A DNA stretch of 64,000 bases from Branchiostoma floridae. Lineage: Eukaryota > Chordata > Leptocardii > Amphioxiformes > Branchiostomatidae. Location: NCBI RefSeq assembly GCF_000003815.2, contig NC_049992.1, positions 16,126,019 to 16,190,018 of the forward strand, written 5' to 3'. The notes beneath the pieces are model-generated. The model was not told the origin of the DNA. It was given only the letters and a program-made list of their open reading frames with translations, and did not search any database. Positions 35,401 through 47,400 of this stretch are shown one piece after another (position 1 is the first letter of the stretch; every line of letters starts with the position of its first letter). The position numbers and the translations under genes were made by a program.

Positions 35401-38400
35401 CCCGACCCAATTGTCGGCAGTCCGAGGAAGAACCGATCTGCCTCAGATTTCCGACAATTCCCATATTTGGAAGTTGGAACACTCGGGAGGATTGTGCAGA
35501 CGTCATCTTCTCCTGCAGGACCGTGGGAAGCGGCAAGATCAACCGAACATGCCCCGCCTCCCTGTCAAAATTGATTTATGGGCCCGCGAAAGACCGGTCT
35601 GCGATCAAAAACCGGCGGGAAAACAGAGTGTGGTGAGGTTGAAAAAGGACCCGGGGCCTCCTTGAGTGAACGTTGTTGGTCTGATAAAAGCTCCTTGGTT
35701 AGAAATACCGTTTTAGCGACAAAGTGCCACACGAAATTACCCTTACAACATACTTAGATTTCAGCTCTTCTTTTGCTCTCGGTTTTAGCTGTACATGTGG
35801 AAAAAGATTTGGGCACAAGACGAACGATTTGCTATCTTTTCTACGTCCTCCTTTCTTATTAATCTGCGTGTTTCAACTCAGAAATGCTCCAGATAGGTTG
35901 AAACCATGCAGATGAAGTACTAGAATTAATGAGGTTATATGTTTATGTACTGTTTTATGTGTTAAAGTTGGAGACGCTAACAGCGCGCGCTGAGGAAAAC
36001 AAAGGCCGTTTGAAAGCAAAGTGTAGCGAGTTTATTGTGCATCACGTTTTCTTTTGTTATCGATAGCACTCATTGAATAACATATTTGAAAATACTACAT
36101 GTACTATGTTTTTGTATAACATCGTAATATACATTTGTGACGGAGTATTAACAGCTTTTATTAACGCTTTTATACATACAGGTGCGTAGAATAGAAGTGC
36201 ACAAGGAAGAATGCTGCAAGCCGACTTGTGTCTAGCCTCCGCCAGGCCCTTCCGACGTGGGTACGGGGATCGAGAAAAAAATCGGAAAGTTGGTCAGGGG
36301 AGTCAGTCCCCGCTAAGGATAATGGATTCCCCTCTGGAGCTGCGCGGCCGACCAACTCCTCTCGTAGCAAAACTCCCGGCCTGGCAAATTATTCTCCATG
36401 TAACAGCCAGCAGAGTTCTACCGAAGTTCTGCCGAAGTGTTTACGTCATTGAATTCTACCAAGGACGTGATATAACGTCCTTGGTTCTACAAGTACTTTG
36501 ATGGTCGGGGTAGTCCTAACACTACATTATGACCTTCTTGTTTTTACTAAGGACGTTATAATAACGTCATTGTTTTTACTAACACTGTTCTCCCTGTTCA
36601 TCGAATTGTTCCGTTCAATTGATATAATGAATGAATGTACAGGATGTTTGTTTTACCCTTTAGCAATAGTCAAATTAAATGCAAATCAGGGTGAAGTTTG
36701 TTCCCATTTGCGGCATGGCATTTACAAATATCTTGCTTTCCACTTGGAGGTATTCAGTCCAAAAACATTATGCCGAATTGCATTTCAAGAACGCGTGGTG
36801 TTTGTAATATATTTGTCAGTCGACTTCGCACTCTATATTACTTTTGAACCAATTTTTAATGCCATAGAAAATATCAAAGTTTCCGACTTTTTACTGGGGC
36901 CACTGTCAAGAGAGGGCCGGTGCACGCAGCTGGACTGGTACCCTCACGTCGTCAACGTAAACACCGTGATGATTGGCGTGGAACTGTGAACTGGATCATT
37001 TGTTTGGTTCTTCATGCTTATGCCTTGTACGTTTTGTTCATAACATTATGCACATATGGATTAGTTTTAGATTCCGTTTATTCCAATTCGAGATTGCAAC
37101 ATATTCCCAAGGAGCTTTTATCAGGCCTTGATATTCCTAATTCGGCTATTGTGGACTGTGAAAAGTAGTCGACGACTGGAGGCTGACGGCTGGGTGTACC
37201 AACTACTTTGAAATAATCACATAAATTCTGATGATTCAGAAAGTTTCCTATGTCAAGCCATACCCCAAAATCCGCAGTTTCCTTTTTCTGTTTTATCACA
37301 AACCTACCGTAGACCTGTAGTAGAATCGTTGTCCGATGCAGCTCAATCCAATAGGTGACTTACCTTAGTTCTTATAGATGTGTGTTGAAGAGTATCAAAA
37401 TCATCGTTCGTGATGGAAATTTTGTTGTGTTTTGTAAATATTTTCCAGATTTATCGATATGATATATGTTAGAGGTTAGTGTGTGTGTATATTAGATATG
37501 TATTGTTATTCAAACATCAAAACGCGTTCCCAAGTACACCTTGGGCTTGTAGTACGTACGTACGAACGTAACATGTGTTAGTAAGTTGTTAGCAAAAGGC
37601 AAGTCAAACAACCTCCCTGGTCGAATGGATTTACAAAAAAAAAAAACAGAACAAACACTAACAAACAGAACTTGACCAAAACAAAATGACAATCCTAGGG
37701 ATAACACCCAACGGTATGAATAGCTTTTCTCCAAACGTCGTACCTGAAAAACAAAATGAAACATACGAGTTACCAGATGCAACTAATGCTATTTATCAAT
37801 CTGGGGCCCTTTGCTAAAATATGGACTAAAATAATCAACTTGTGATACTGTAAAGATGTGTCTGTTCCAGGCGTTTTTGTAGACATGTTGTCTTATTCAA
37901 TCTCGGAGGGTGTGAAACAATGGATCTGGATTTGGCGTTTGTTCCACACTTGAAACATTTCTAGACGCAAATCTAGAGGCAGACAGAGGTGTGTATTGTA
38001 CTTGTAATCTTGGCCTTGTTTAATTAGATATTTGAGAATGAAAATAAGCACGCGATTTTTTCGACGTTTGGTTTTAAAATGTCGATATGATATCTAAATC
38101 TTCGTATTAACTGCAAGGTCATGTATAAACTGTCAAAAGTCTGTGAAATTGTCTTGTTGTGACATCCATCTTGGTTATTGTCATGCATAGTCACAACCGC
38201 GGGCCCCATTGTCTACAAGATGGAAATACGACGATGGTTGACTTTCCTCTTCTTCGGATCCCAAGCCAAAACAAGAAATCCGGTCAGACCAAAGGTCACT
38301 TTGACTTGAATTCGTAAATCATGGATCCGGAGCGAATATACAAATTTTTGTTCGATCGTAATTCGCATTAAGAGATATTAAAAAAAAAATAACACTTTTT

Positions 38401-41400
38401 CTTGGTTTCTGAACAGGTTTCGGACAAATCTACGAATTGTTTTCTTAGTTTTCAAACAGTTTTCTTACAAATTTACGATAGCGAATACGAGTAGTTCGTG
38501 CATCATTTAGAAGACAAATGACAATTCAGGCCTCTTTTCAACTTTCTTGCTACCACGGCGTACAGTGAAGAAAACTCGAAGGGTACCGGGAAAAAAAATC
38601 TCTGTTTTAGACGTACATCGTATATGGAAATGTTGCCCACCGATTGAAGTTCGTATTGAACAAAATACTAGTATTTTTTAAATGATCTGAATGAAGAGGC
38701 TGTTACATGTACCAAGTCCTTGCATGTACATAGATACTTTTCAAGATGGCGGCGGTGACGGTTGCGTCGATCGCACGCTCCAGCTGAAGCAAACTTTTTG
38801 CATCTTTACCTTAGATTTCATCCAGTATTTTGCTCTCTAGAACTTTCTAAACGTAGTTATATATATCTTGAGAGTTTTTAGCTACTCCAGACCTCGGGGG
38901 TAAGAGAAATACGCCGATACAAGTTTCGCGAAAAACCCAAGCCGAGTTGGAGACAGACATCATGGCGGACGACTTTGATCTCGGTGACCTTTATGCCACA
39001 CTTGGACTAACGCCGGCAGCCTCCCGAGAAGAAATCTTGGACGCGTACAAGAAAGAACTCATCGCATATGAATCAACAGCTAAGAACAGCCGAAAGACCA
39101 AGGTCTTCAAGGAGGTAGGCAAAGCCTTTTCTGTCCTCTCAGACGCGTCACGTAGGAAACAGTACGATGACAGCAACATTATCCCGGACACCCCAAAGAC
39201 CAGAAGTAGAAGAAAATCACTCAAACATGCTGAAGAGTACCAAGTAATTGAAAACCGGCAGAGTATCACGGTTTACTTCCCCAGGAACACTGCCAAGTCT
39301 TGGCTCGACTCGTGTGAAGAGTACTATGGCACTCAAGCTGTAAACGACGGAGATCAAGGCTATCAAATCAAAACTTCCCATGTTGATCCCAAAACTGGTC
39401 TCCCCGTCGGCTCTGTAAGCATCAAAATCTTCGAAACAACACAGAAAATGCTGATACAGGGGTCTGCATACCTACTATGGTATTCGGAAGTATTCCCGGA
39501 GCTCAAAAAGAAACTTAGCCAAACTCAAAACAACCATGGCTCTGCCAATGTCCAACAAGCGTCGGTAGGAGTGGAACACGTCTCCACGTCCGTAACGCCA
39601 AGTTCAACTGATATTCCCCTATTATGTTCATCCTGTGACCAGCCTGTGATGTCTGAAGTTTGTAACACATGTACCACTGTACCCAAGGTTTTGTTTGATG
39701 TAAATAGTAACGAAACACATGAAGACACTCAGAGCGTTGTACTTGATGACGACAGAAATGAAACGGGTGAAAATGTCAATGGCAATGATGAGATCAAGAA
39801 GGATCCGTGTAGTTTGACTGACTTGTCTGTCTTACAAGACAGTATGAACAAATTAGAAGCCTGTCTTGCAAACTCTATTTCGGACAGAAAATTATTCGAA
39901 GACTTTGTGGCACAAAGAATGAACACAATAGAAAGTAAGATGAAAACCCAGGTGTGTATTGAAGTTCCTTCTACTGACAAAAAGCAACTTCAGGATGAAA
40001 TCGCGCAGCTGACTGAAGCAAAGTGTGAACTTCAAAACCAGCTCGATTCACTCCAGCTGAAGTACGATGAGCTAGCTCTCGCTGTCGGCATGTTACAAAC
40101 GACCGCTCCTCTTAAAACAACAGAAACTCAGACCACAGACGAGTCATCAGAACGTGCTGAAAAGTTACTCCGTGAGGTAGCTACAATTAGCACCCAAAAC
40201 AGATTCCAGGTGCTGGCAGATAACAATGGCGTGTCTGGCAAGGAAGCGCGTACCGACATTTCAAACAGAAGCGCGAAACGTCGTGACCACGGTGCCAAGC
40301 CTACAACAAAGCAGACCTCCTGTGTGGACAAAGTCAACACCAATCAACACAACAAAACAGCTGAGACAAATCAACAACACAGAGAACTACCACCAGACGT
40401 ATTAATCCTAGGGGACTCAAACACAAAAGGTATCAAAACGGACCTCTTGTGCCCAAACAAATGTGCGAAAAGTGATGTGACGTACAACATAACACAAGCG
40501 ACAGAATACGTGGAACAAACAACGTTGCCGGACCCTCATGTGATTTTGTTCCATCTTGGCACGAACGATGCGCGAGATACGCGGGACGCAACATCAGTCT
40601 CCGAGCGCTTCCGTAAATTGGTACACATAACGCACGAGAAGTACCCCCGCACACAAATCGTCCTGTCTTCCATTCTGCCCAGAGATGACCCTGACCTCCA
40701 ACAAGTAGGAGATAACGTCAACTCCTTTCTAAGGGTCATCTCTGAGGAAACCAAGTATGTACATCTGATTGATAATAGTAATCTGTCAGATATGGGACTG
40801 ATCAAGCGTCGACTCTACAGCCATGACGGGTACCATCTGAACAGATTTGGGATACGAGTACTGGCGGCCAATATCAAAAGAGTAATCAACCCGTTGATAG
40901 GACTGGGACAATACACTAACAGAGGCGCTAGGCTCAATCAATCGCCTACACACAACCAAAGCCCCGACGCCGTATCCCCCGGGATCTCCACAACGCACGG
41001 TCAGGGACAAAGGCCACACCCCATCGCTACATACGAGCGAGACTTCCCAAGGCTCAACCAAACGCTCGTAAATGGTCCATCAGTTACGAGAAACTATTCT
41101 GACGCTCTAAGACAAGGACAATCATCAAGTGCACCCCAGGCCACCGGGGCACCTGCTGCATCGAGACCCACACCCCTTTCAGGACCTCTACAGAGTGCAA
41201 GTCAAGGCCAGTCCTCGCGTGGAAGTGTTAACGCGACCTTCGAACGTTTTGCACCGGCGGCTCAAGAATCTCCCCCGCCTGTGCGTCCGTTCTTCCGACC
41301 GAATCAGCCTTCAGGACCCTGGAGAAGCCCCCCTCCCCCGTTCAACCTGCCTCCTTCACCGTGGGGATTCCTGCCGCCAAACGTCCAAGTACCCGGCCCA

Positions 41401-44400
41401 CATTCACGGATGAACTCTCCTCCTTGGCCTTGGCACCCTGCCATGATGTGGCCACCAATGGTTACCAATAACATGTGGTAGGAACTTTCTAGTGATATTC
41501 TTGGCCTTTTTCAATTAGTAACGAAAATTCGGGGCTATCATTACTATGTCTACCAAATTGTGCCCATCAATTGTCTCAGCTACAGTATCATAGAATAGTT
41601 TTATCATGTACATATAGTTGATATGCACTGTATTTTACCTAGTGTTTAGTACGATTATTATACATAATTCACCGTATATATGAGTATATATAAAGTAACG
41701 GAGTTTTATCATTGGTTCAGCTTAACATTTTAGCTATGACATTTTAGATCTTGTCACTCTCATGAGTTAAAGTATTTTGATGATTAAGGTAAAGACGCAA
41801 TTCTCTTGAAAATCTCATTGATGAAAATGTTCAATGGCGGAAGCAAATGCTTCGCCGCCTGGAATGTTCACGGTCTAGGTTCTAAATTAGAGGATGTAGA
41901 GTTTTTAGACGAAATTCGCAAATTCGACTTCTTTTCGTTACTTGAAACATGGAGCACTCAAAACACAAAAATCAACATCGCTAACTATAGTTATTTTCAT
42001 CTATTCAGAACAAAAAGCAAACGAGCGAAACGCTCATCAGGGGGAATTATATTTTTCTATAAAAACAAATTCAAAAATCATGTCAAAAAAGTACCTTCTA
42101 AGTCGACTGATGCCCTCTGGGTAAAGATAGACCGTAACGTCTTAGGACTTACGAAAGATCTTTTCATATGTTCAGTTTACCTAAGCCCAAGCGCTTCTTC
42201 TACTCATAAAAATGCCGATAACCATATATTAGACATACTAGAAGAGGAAATAAGTAGATATAGTTCAGAGGGGTTCGTCTTATTAGGGGGAGATCTAAAT
42301 GCGCGTATTGGTAACCTACGTGATTACGTGGATAGCGAAATTAACATCGACGGTTTTCCCGCCAGCTCCTCGAACCAAGTTAGTGATAGGCAATATATGG
42401 ATAAGTCACCTCCAAACAAGTTTGGCCGGCTTTTGAGTGAGCTTTGCATACAAGCAGACCTCAGAATATTAAATGGCAGGGTGGCTGGGGACCTGCAAGG
42501 TAACTATACCTGTCACCAACCAAACGGTAGTAGCACGGTCGACTACATAATTTCCAGCCAATCGTTTCTGCAAAACATTTTATTATTTCAAATTCATCCG
42601 CTAACTGTCTTTTCAGATCACTGCCTGATATCAGTCTTCATTAAATCAAACACAGACCATCAAAACCAGCATGAAAAACAACAAAAGCGTAAAAGAAATC
42701 CCGCTCCAAAACGATTTCATTGGGATGATAAATCTGCACAGAAATTCAACCACATCCTTTCTCAATCTCATTTTATCGATAGACTGAATTCACTCTCATC
42801 ACAAAATACGAAGGACACAAAATCTAATGGAGAAATAGAAGCCTTTGTTTCTGAATTTAGTTCAATCCTGAGAGACGTTGGTTTCAAATCCCTATCAGTA
42901 CAGATAACTAAACATAAGAAACACCCGCAGCTACGACAAAATAAACAATGGTTTGACAAGAGTTGTAACGAACTAAAACGTGAAATAAAGAACCTAGCAT
43001 ATTTACTATCCAAACAACCATTTAATTCCGACATAAGGGGAAGATATTTCAAAAGAAAGAAAGAATTTAAAAAACTGATAAAAAAAGAAGAAAACAGACT
43101 TTCACAAACAAATCATGACCCAATTGTCTTCCCTCAAAGACAAAAATCCAGGCGCCTTTTGGAACTTAGTTAATAAGCTAAAACCGACGAAAACGCAAGA
43201 AAATAACCAAATCTCAGAAGAAGAGTGGTTTGAACATTTTAGCAATTTAGACAAACTCCCTAATAATGGTACAAACGACTCTCCAATTCCGGAAAACGAT
43301 CAACTAAATCCGTCGTCCTCCGCTACTAATCCATCTGTTCTAGATTCCCCTATAACTTCAGAAGAATTATATAATGCCATTTCAAACCTCAAGAACAATA
43401 AATCGAGTGGAAATGATTTGATCTTAAATGAAATGTTGAAATTTGGTAAATCGGTACTTCAAACGCCACTCCTGCAACTTTTTAACAATTGTCTGCAAAA
43501 CGGGTATTACCCACAGGAGTGGTCCCTTAGCCACATTGTTCCAATTCACAAATCCGGCGACCCATCTCTCCCAGACAACTACCGCGGAATTTCCATAATT
43601 AGCTGCTTAGGTAAACTATTCTCCTCTATATTAAAAAATCGCTTAGTTAGTTATGCCGAAAACAATAGTCTTTTCAAACCCCACCAGGCAGGGTTTAGGA
43701 AGAACTTTAGAACTACAGATAATCTTTTCGTGTTAAGTACATTAGTTAGCAAGTATCTAAGTAAAAATTCCCGTCTCTTTGCATGTTTCGTAGATTTTAG
43801 TAAAGCGTTCGACTCCGTCTGGAGAAATGGCCTCCTTTACAAATTAAACAAGTTAGGTATACAGGGCAACTTTCTTCGAACTATCAAAGACATGTATTCA
43901 AAAACTACAAATCGTGTGAAATACAGTCAAGGTCTGACTGAACCTTTTGTCACAAACTGTGGTGTCAGACAGGGTTGTAATTTAAGCCCAACTTTATTCA
44001 ATTTATTTTTAAGTGATATTACATCTGTCTTTGATAATGATATTTGTAACCCTCCAACGATGTACAGTAAGCGTGTCTCTTGTCTATTGTATGCAGATGA
44101 TTTAGTTCTTTTCTCTGAATCCAAACAAGGTCTACAATGTTCTTTGAATAGACTAGAAGAATACTGTCAAACATGGCACCTAAATGTGAACCTTAGGAAA
44201 ACAAAAATAATTGTTTTCACTAAGGGTGGTCGTATACCAAAAGATGTGTATTTCATGTATAAGAACAATCCTGTTGAAATAGTGACAAACTATTGTTATT
44301 TAGGTATTGTTGTCAATTCTGCGGGTACTTTCAAGGCGAACAACAAACACTTGTACAGTAAGGGTCTGAAAGCTTTATTCGGGATAAATCAATCCCTAGA

Positions 44401-47400
44401 CAAAGCCGATGCTCCTTTGTCTGTCAGAAACAAACTTTTTGATACATGTGTTAAGCCCATAATTCTCTATGGATCGGAAATCTGGGGTTCTGTTAAAAGC
44501 CCCAAATCCTGTCCTATTGAAACAATACATCTAAAATTCTGTAAGCAAACCCTACACGTGCCAAGATCCACAAGTGGCCTCGCCGCTAGAGCCGAGTTAG
44601 GGAGGTTCCCCATTCATTTGGAAGCCTCCCTAAATGCTATTAAACACTTAATTAGACTTCGCCAGAAAGTACCAGCAGACAGTTTCCAGTCAGACGCTCT
44701 TTCTTGCCAGATAGATTTAGACAAGGCTGGAGCCAAGTGTTGGGCGTCAGGAGTTCGCCAATCACTGGAGGAATGCGGCTATGGTTATGTATGGCATTGT
44801 CCTCTACAGCACAATACAAATTCGTCTCAAATTATCAATTCTATCAATCAGCGTCTGAAAGACATTTATTTTCAAACTTTTCTAAGAGAGATACACAATG
44901 ACAACAAAGGTGGATCCGCTAAAAACAAATTGAGGTCTTACAGACTGTTCAAGTCCACTTATAATGTGGAACAATACCTGGATATTGACAATATTCGGCA
45001 CAGGACGGCCGTCACAAAACTACGAGTCAGTTGCCACAAATTACACATCGAAACCGGAAGACATAACCGCACTCCTCTAGAACAACGAATATGTAGATAC
45101 TGCAATCTAGATAAGTTAGAAGACGAACACCATTTTGTAGTAGAATGTAGTTTGTACAAGAAAGAGAGAGCTGAACTCTACAGACTAATAGAATCCATGT
45201 TCCCCCACTTCATACAACTAAGTAATATAGACAAATTTATATTCCTTATGAATCTAGACAAACCTTTACTTATAAAGCATATCTGTTCTTACATTTTCAA
45301 TATCACAAAGAAACGAGAAGAAGCCGAATGTACGCAGTAGAATACGATCCTTGAGTAGTGTAGATTCATTGTATCATTATATCATGTTGTATCATTTGTT
45401 GTGACCTGTACTAAACCCAGTGGGTATGAATGTACAATAAAGGTCTTCATTCATTCATAGATACTTCAGTCACTGAGCCAGGCACGGGAGACAATGATGA
45501 ATGTCGAAAAGTATTTGCACAACAAAGAAGGTCAAAGCAGTCCTTGGTCTTATCAAGGAGGTTATATTCAATGAATATAACCTCCTTGGTCTTATCAAAA
45601 CAAGTTGCTTTGTTTTTGTCTTCCTATGCATGACACTGGTTAGAACATGTTTGCGAATTAGCGCTAGAAGACCCTAGAAGAAGGTCGTGAAGATTGCATG
45701 CCCCACGACTCTGACCGTTGGAAATGGTTCTAACATACCGGCAACGGGAATTGTCTAGCCCCCACCAAGCCTTCATATGGGGGTACCGGGATTGTAGAAT
45801 TTGGCAAAAAACAACAACGGGAAACTGGCCTGGGGCCTGAGTCAGTCCACGCAAATGTTAATGATATGTTTCCCCTCTACACGGCCGGCCACTCCTCTGA
45901 TAACAACTCTCATAGAAACGCTAAAAAAAAAACTTAGCACGGACGCCACTAGAACGTGAGATGGGTGATATTAGCCCTTGAAATATTTTTTTTAAATCCT
46001 ATAAATTGCCAATCAAACATAAGACGTTTATATTTTTCAGAAACGTGAAATTAATACGTTGATAATAATTACGTGGAGAATTTTTAAACAGATACACAAT
46101 GTTTTTCTTTATCGCATTACTCAATTTACTGATATTTCTGGCGCTAGCGCACGTGAGGTAGACTCAAGCCCGCTGCCAATCACGTCCTAGCAACCGCCGG
46201 TCCTATAGCAACCATCTCCGCTTTTCCCGCCTTTGTGTCGATCGGCGTGTCTGATGTTGTTTCAGAAGTGACGGCGAAAAGGTCCTCAGCAAGAATATTA
46301 ACCTGATTTTATTTTCAACGGTGATATTATGCGTGAGAACTTGAATATGAGTAACTTAGTCTTCGATTTGATTAAAAGCAATGTTTTTTTTTTGCCTGAC
46401 TGTACGTAACACTTGTTGTCCACGCCTGAGAGCGGCGCGGCTTTGTCCACGCCGTATGAGTGCCGTGCGGCGCTGGACTGACGAGGAAAAGTAGTTTGTC
46501 AACTTGACTGTTGAATGTCATATATTGTACCAAAATAAAGAGAAGAGACAAGATATTTGAAAGACATTCTTGTAACATTCAAAATACATTCAAAGGACTG
46601 TCACATTGTCATGCCGTGGGACGGTGTCAAACAGCCTGACGACATAACGCCCGGGTGAGTGGGACGCAGATAATGAGCTTTATTTCCAACGGCAAATACG
46701 GACAATATATTTCGGGAACACGGTAGATTTAATAGTTACTTGTACAGATATTTTACGGAAATGCAAAAAAAAGGACAGCCGCTCGGAGTATCACTCAACT
46801 TCGACGCCTAGGCAAGGCATGGCATGGCATGCAGGAAACGATCACCTGCGGATATTTTTGCATGACAACTCAGCAATCAGCGCTNNNNNNNNNNNNNNNN
46901 NNNNNNNNNNNNNNNNNNNNNNNNNNNNNNNNNNNNNNNNNNNNNNNNNNNNNNNNNNNNNNNNNNNNNNNNNNNNNNNNNNNNTTGGAAAGACATTCTT
47001 GTAACATTCAAAATGAAACTGAAAAGGACAGTCACATTGTCGCATGTGGCATCAAAGGGCGAACATGGCATAACGTCTGGAGAGTGGGATTTTACCAAAT
47101 ACTTTGTAAGTCCAGTTTATAGTTTGGAAGTTTGTGTAACGCTCCGTTGCCTGCCGTGGCGGTCATTTTACACGGCCTAGTGGCTTCAGATCACGCACAT
47201 GTTTAATAGGAAGGTGAAATGAGGACAGATCGCTCGGTGCCGTGTAGGGACACCGATCGCAAAGGAACGTCTCTCGCGGTGCGCGGTCACCAGCTAATAA
47301 ATTGCCGCCCCTCCATTTTGACTGGGCCAGTCAGTCAGGCGGGCCGCTCGAAGCGTATTCAGGCTACTAACGGGGGCGTGATTTTCGTTAACATGCGAGT

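Larger units (their letters stand above)
38740..45459 (+). mobile_element. Nearly intact CR1-like non-LTR retrotransposon
   Basis: Order: a 5' leader of uncertain start (around 38.74 kb, atggcggcgg region), ORF1 (38947-41481), a ~320-bp spacer, ORF2 in two overlapping frames (41806-43173 and 43115-45340), a short 3' UTR with aataaa near 45436 and a TTCA-type microsatellite end at about 45447-45459. An esterase in ORF1, APE-type endonuclease, reverse transcriptase and a microsatellite tail fit the CR1/L2 group. It lies antisense to USP48 and inside the large TIR-bounded element. Confidence 0.88.
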
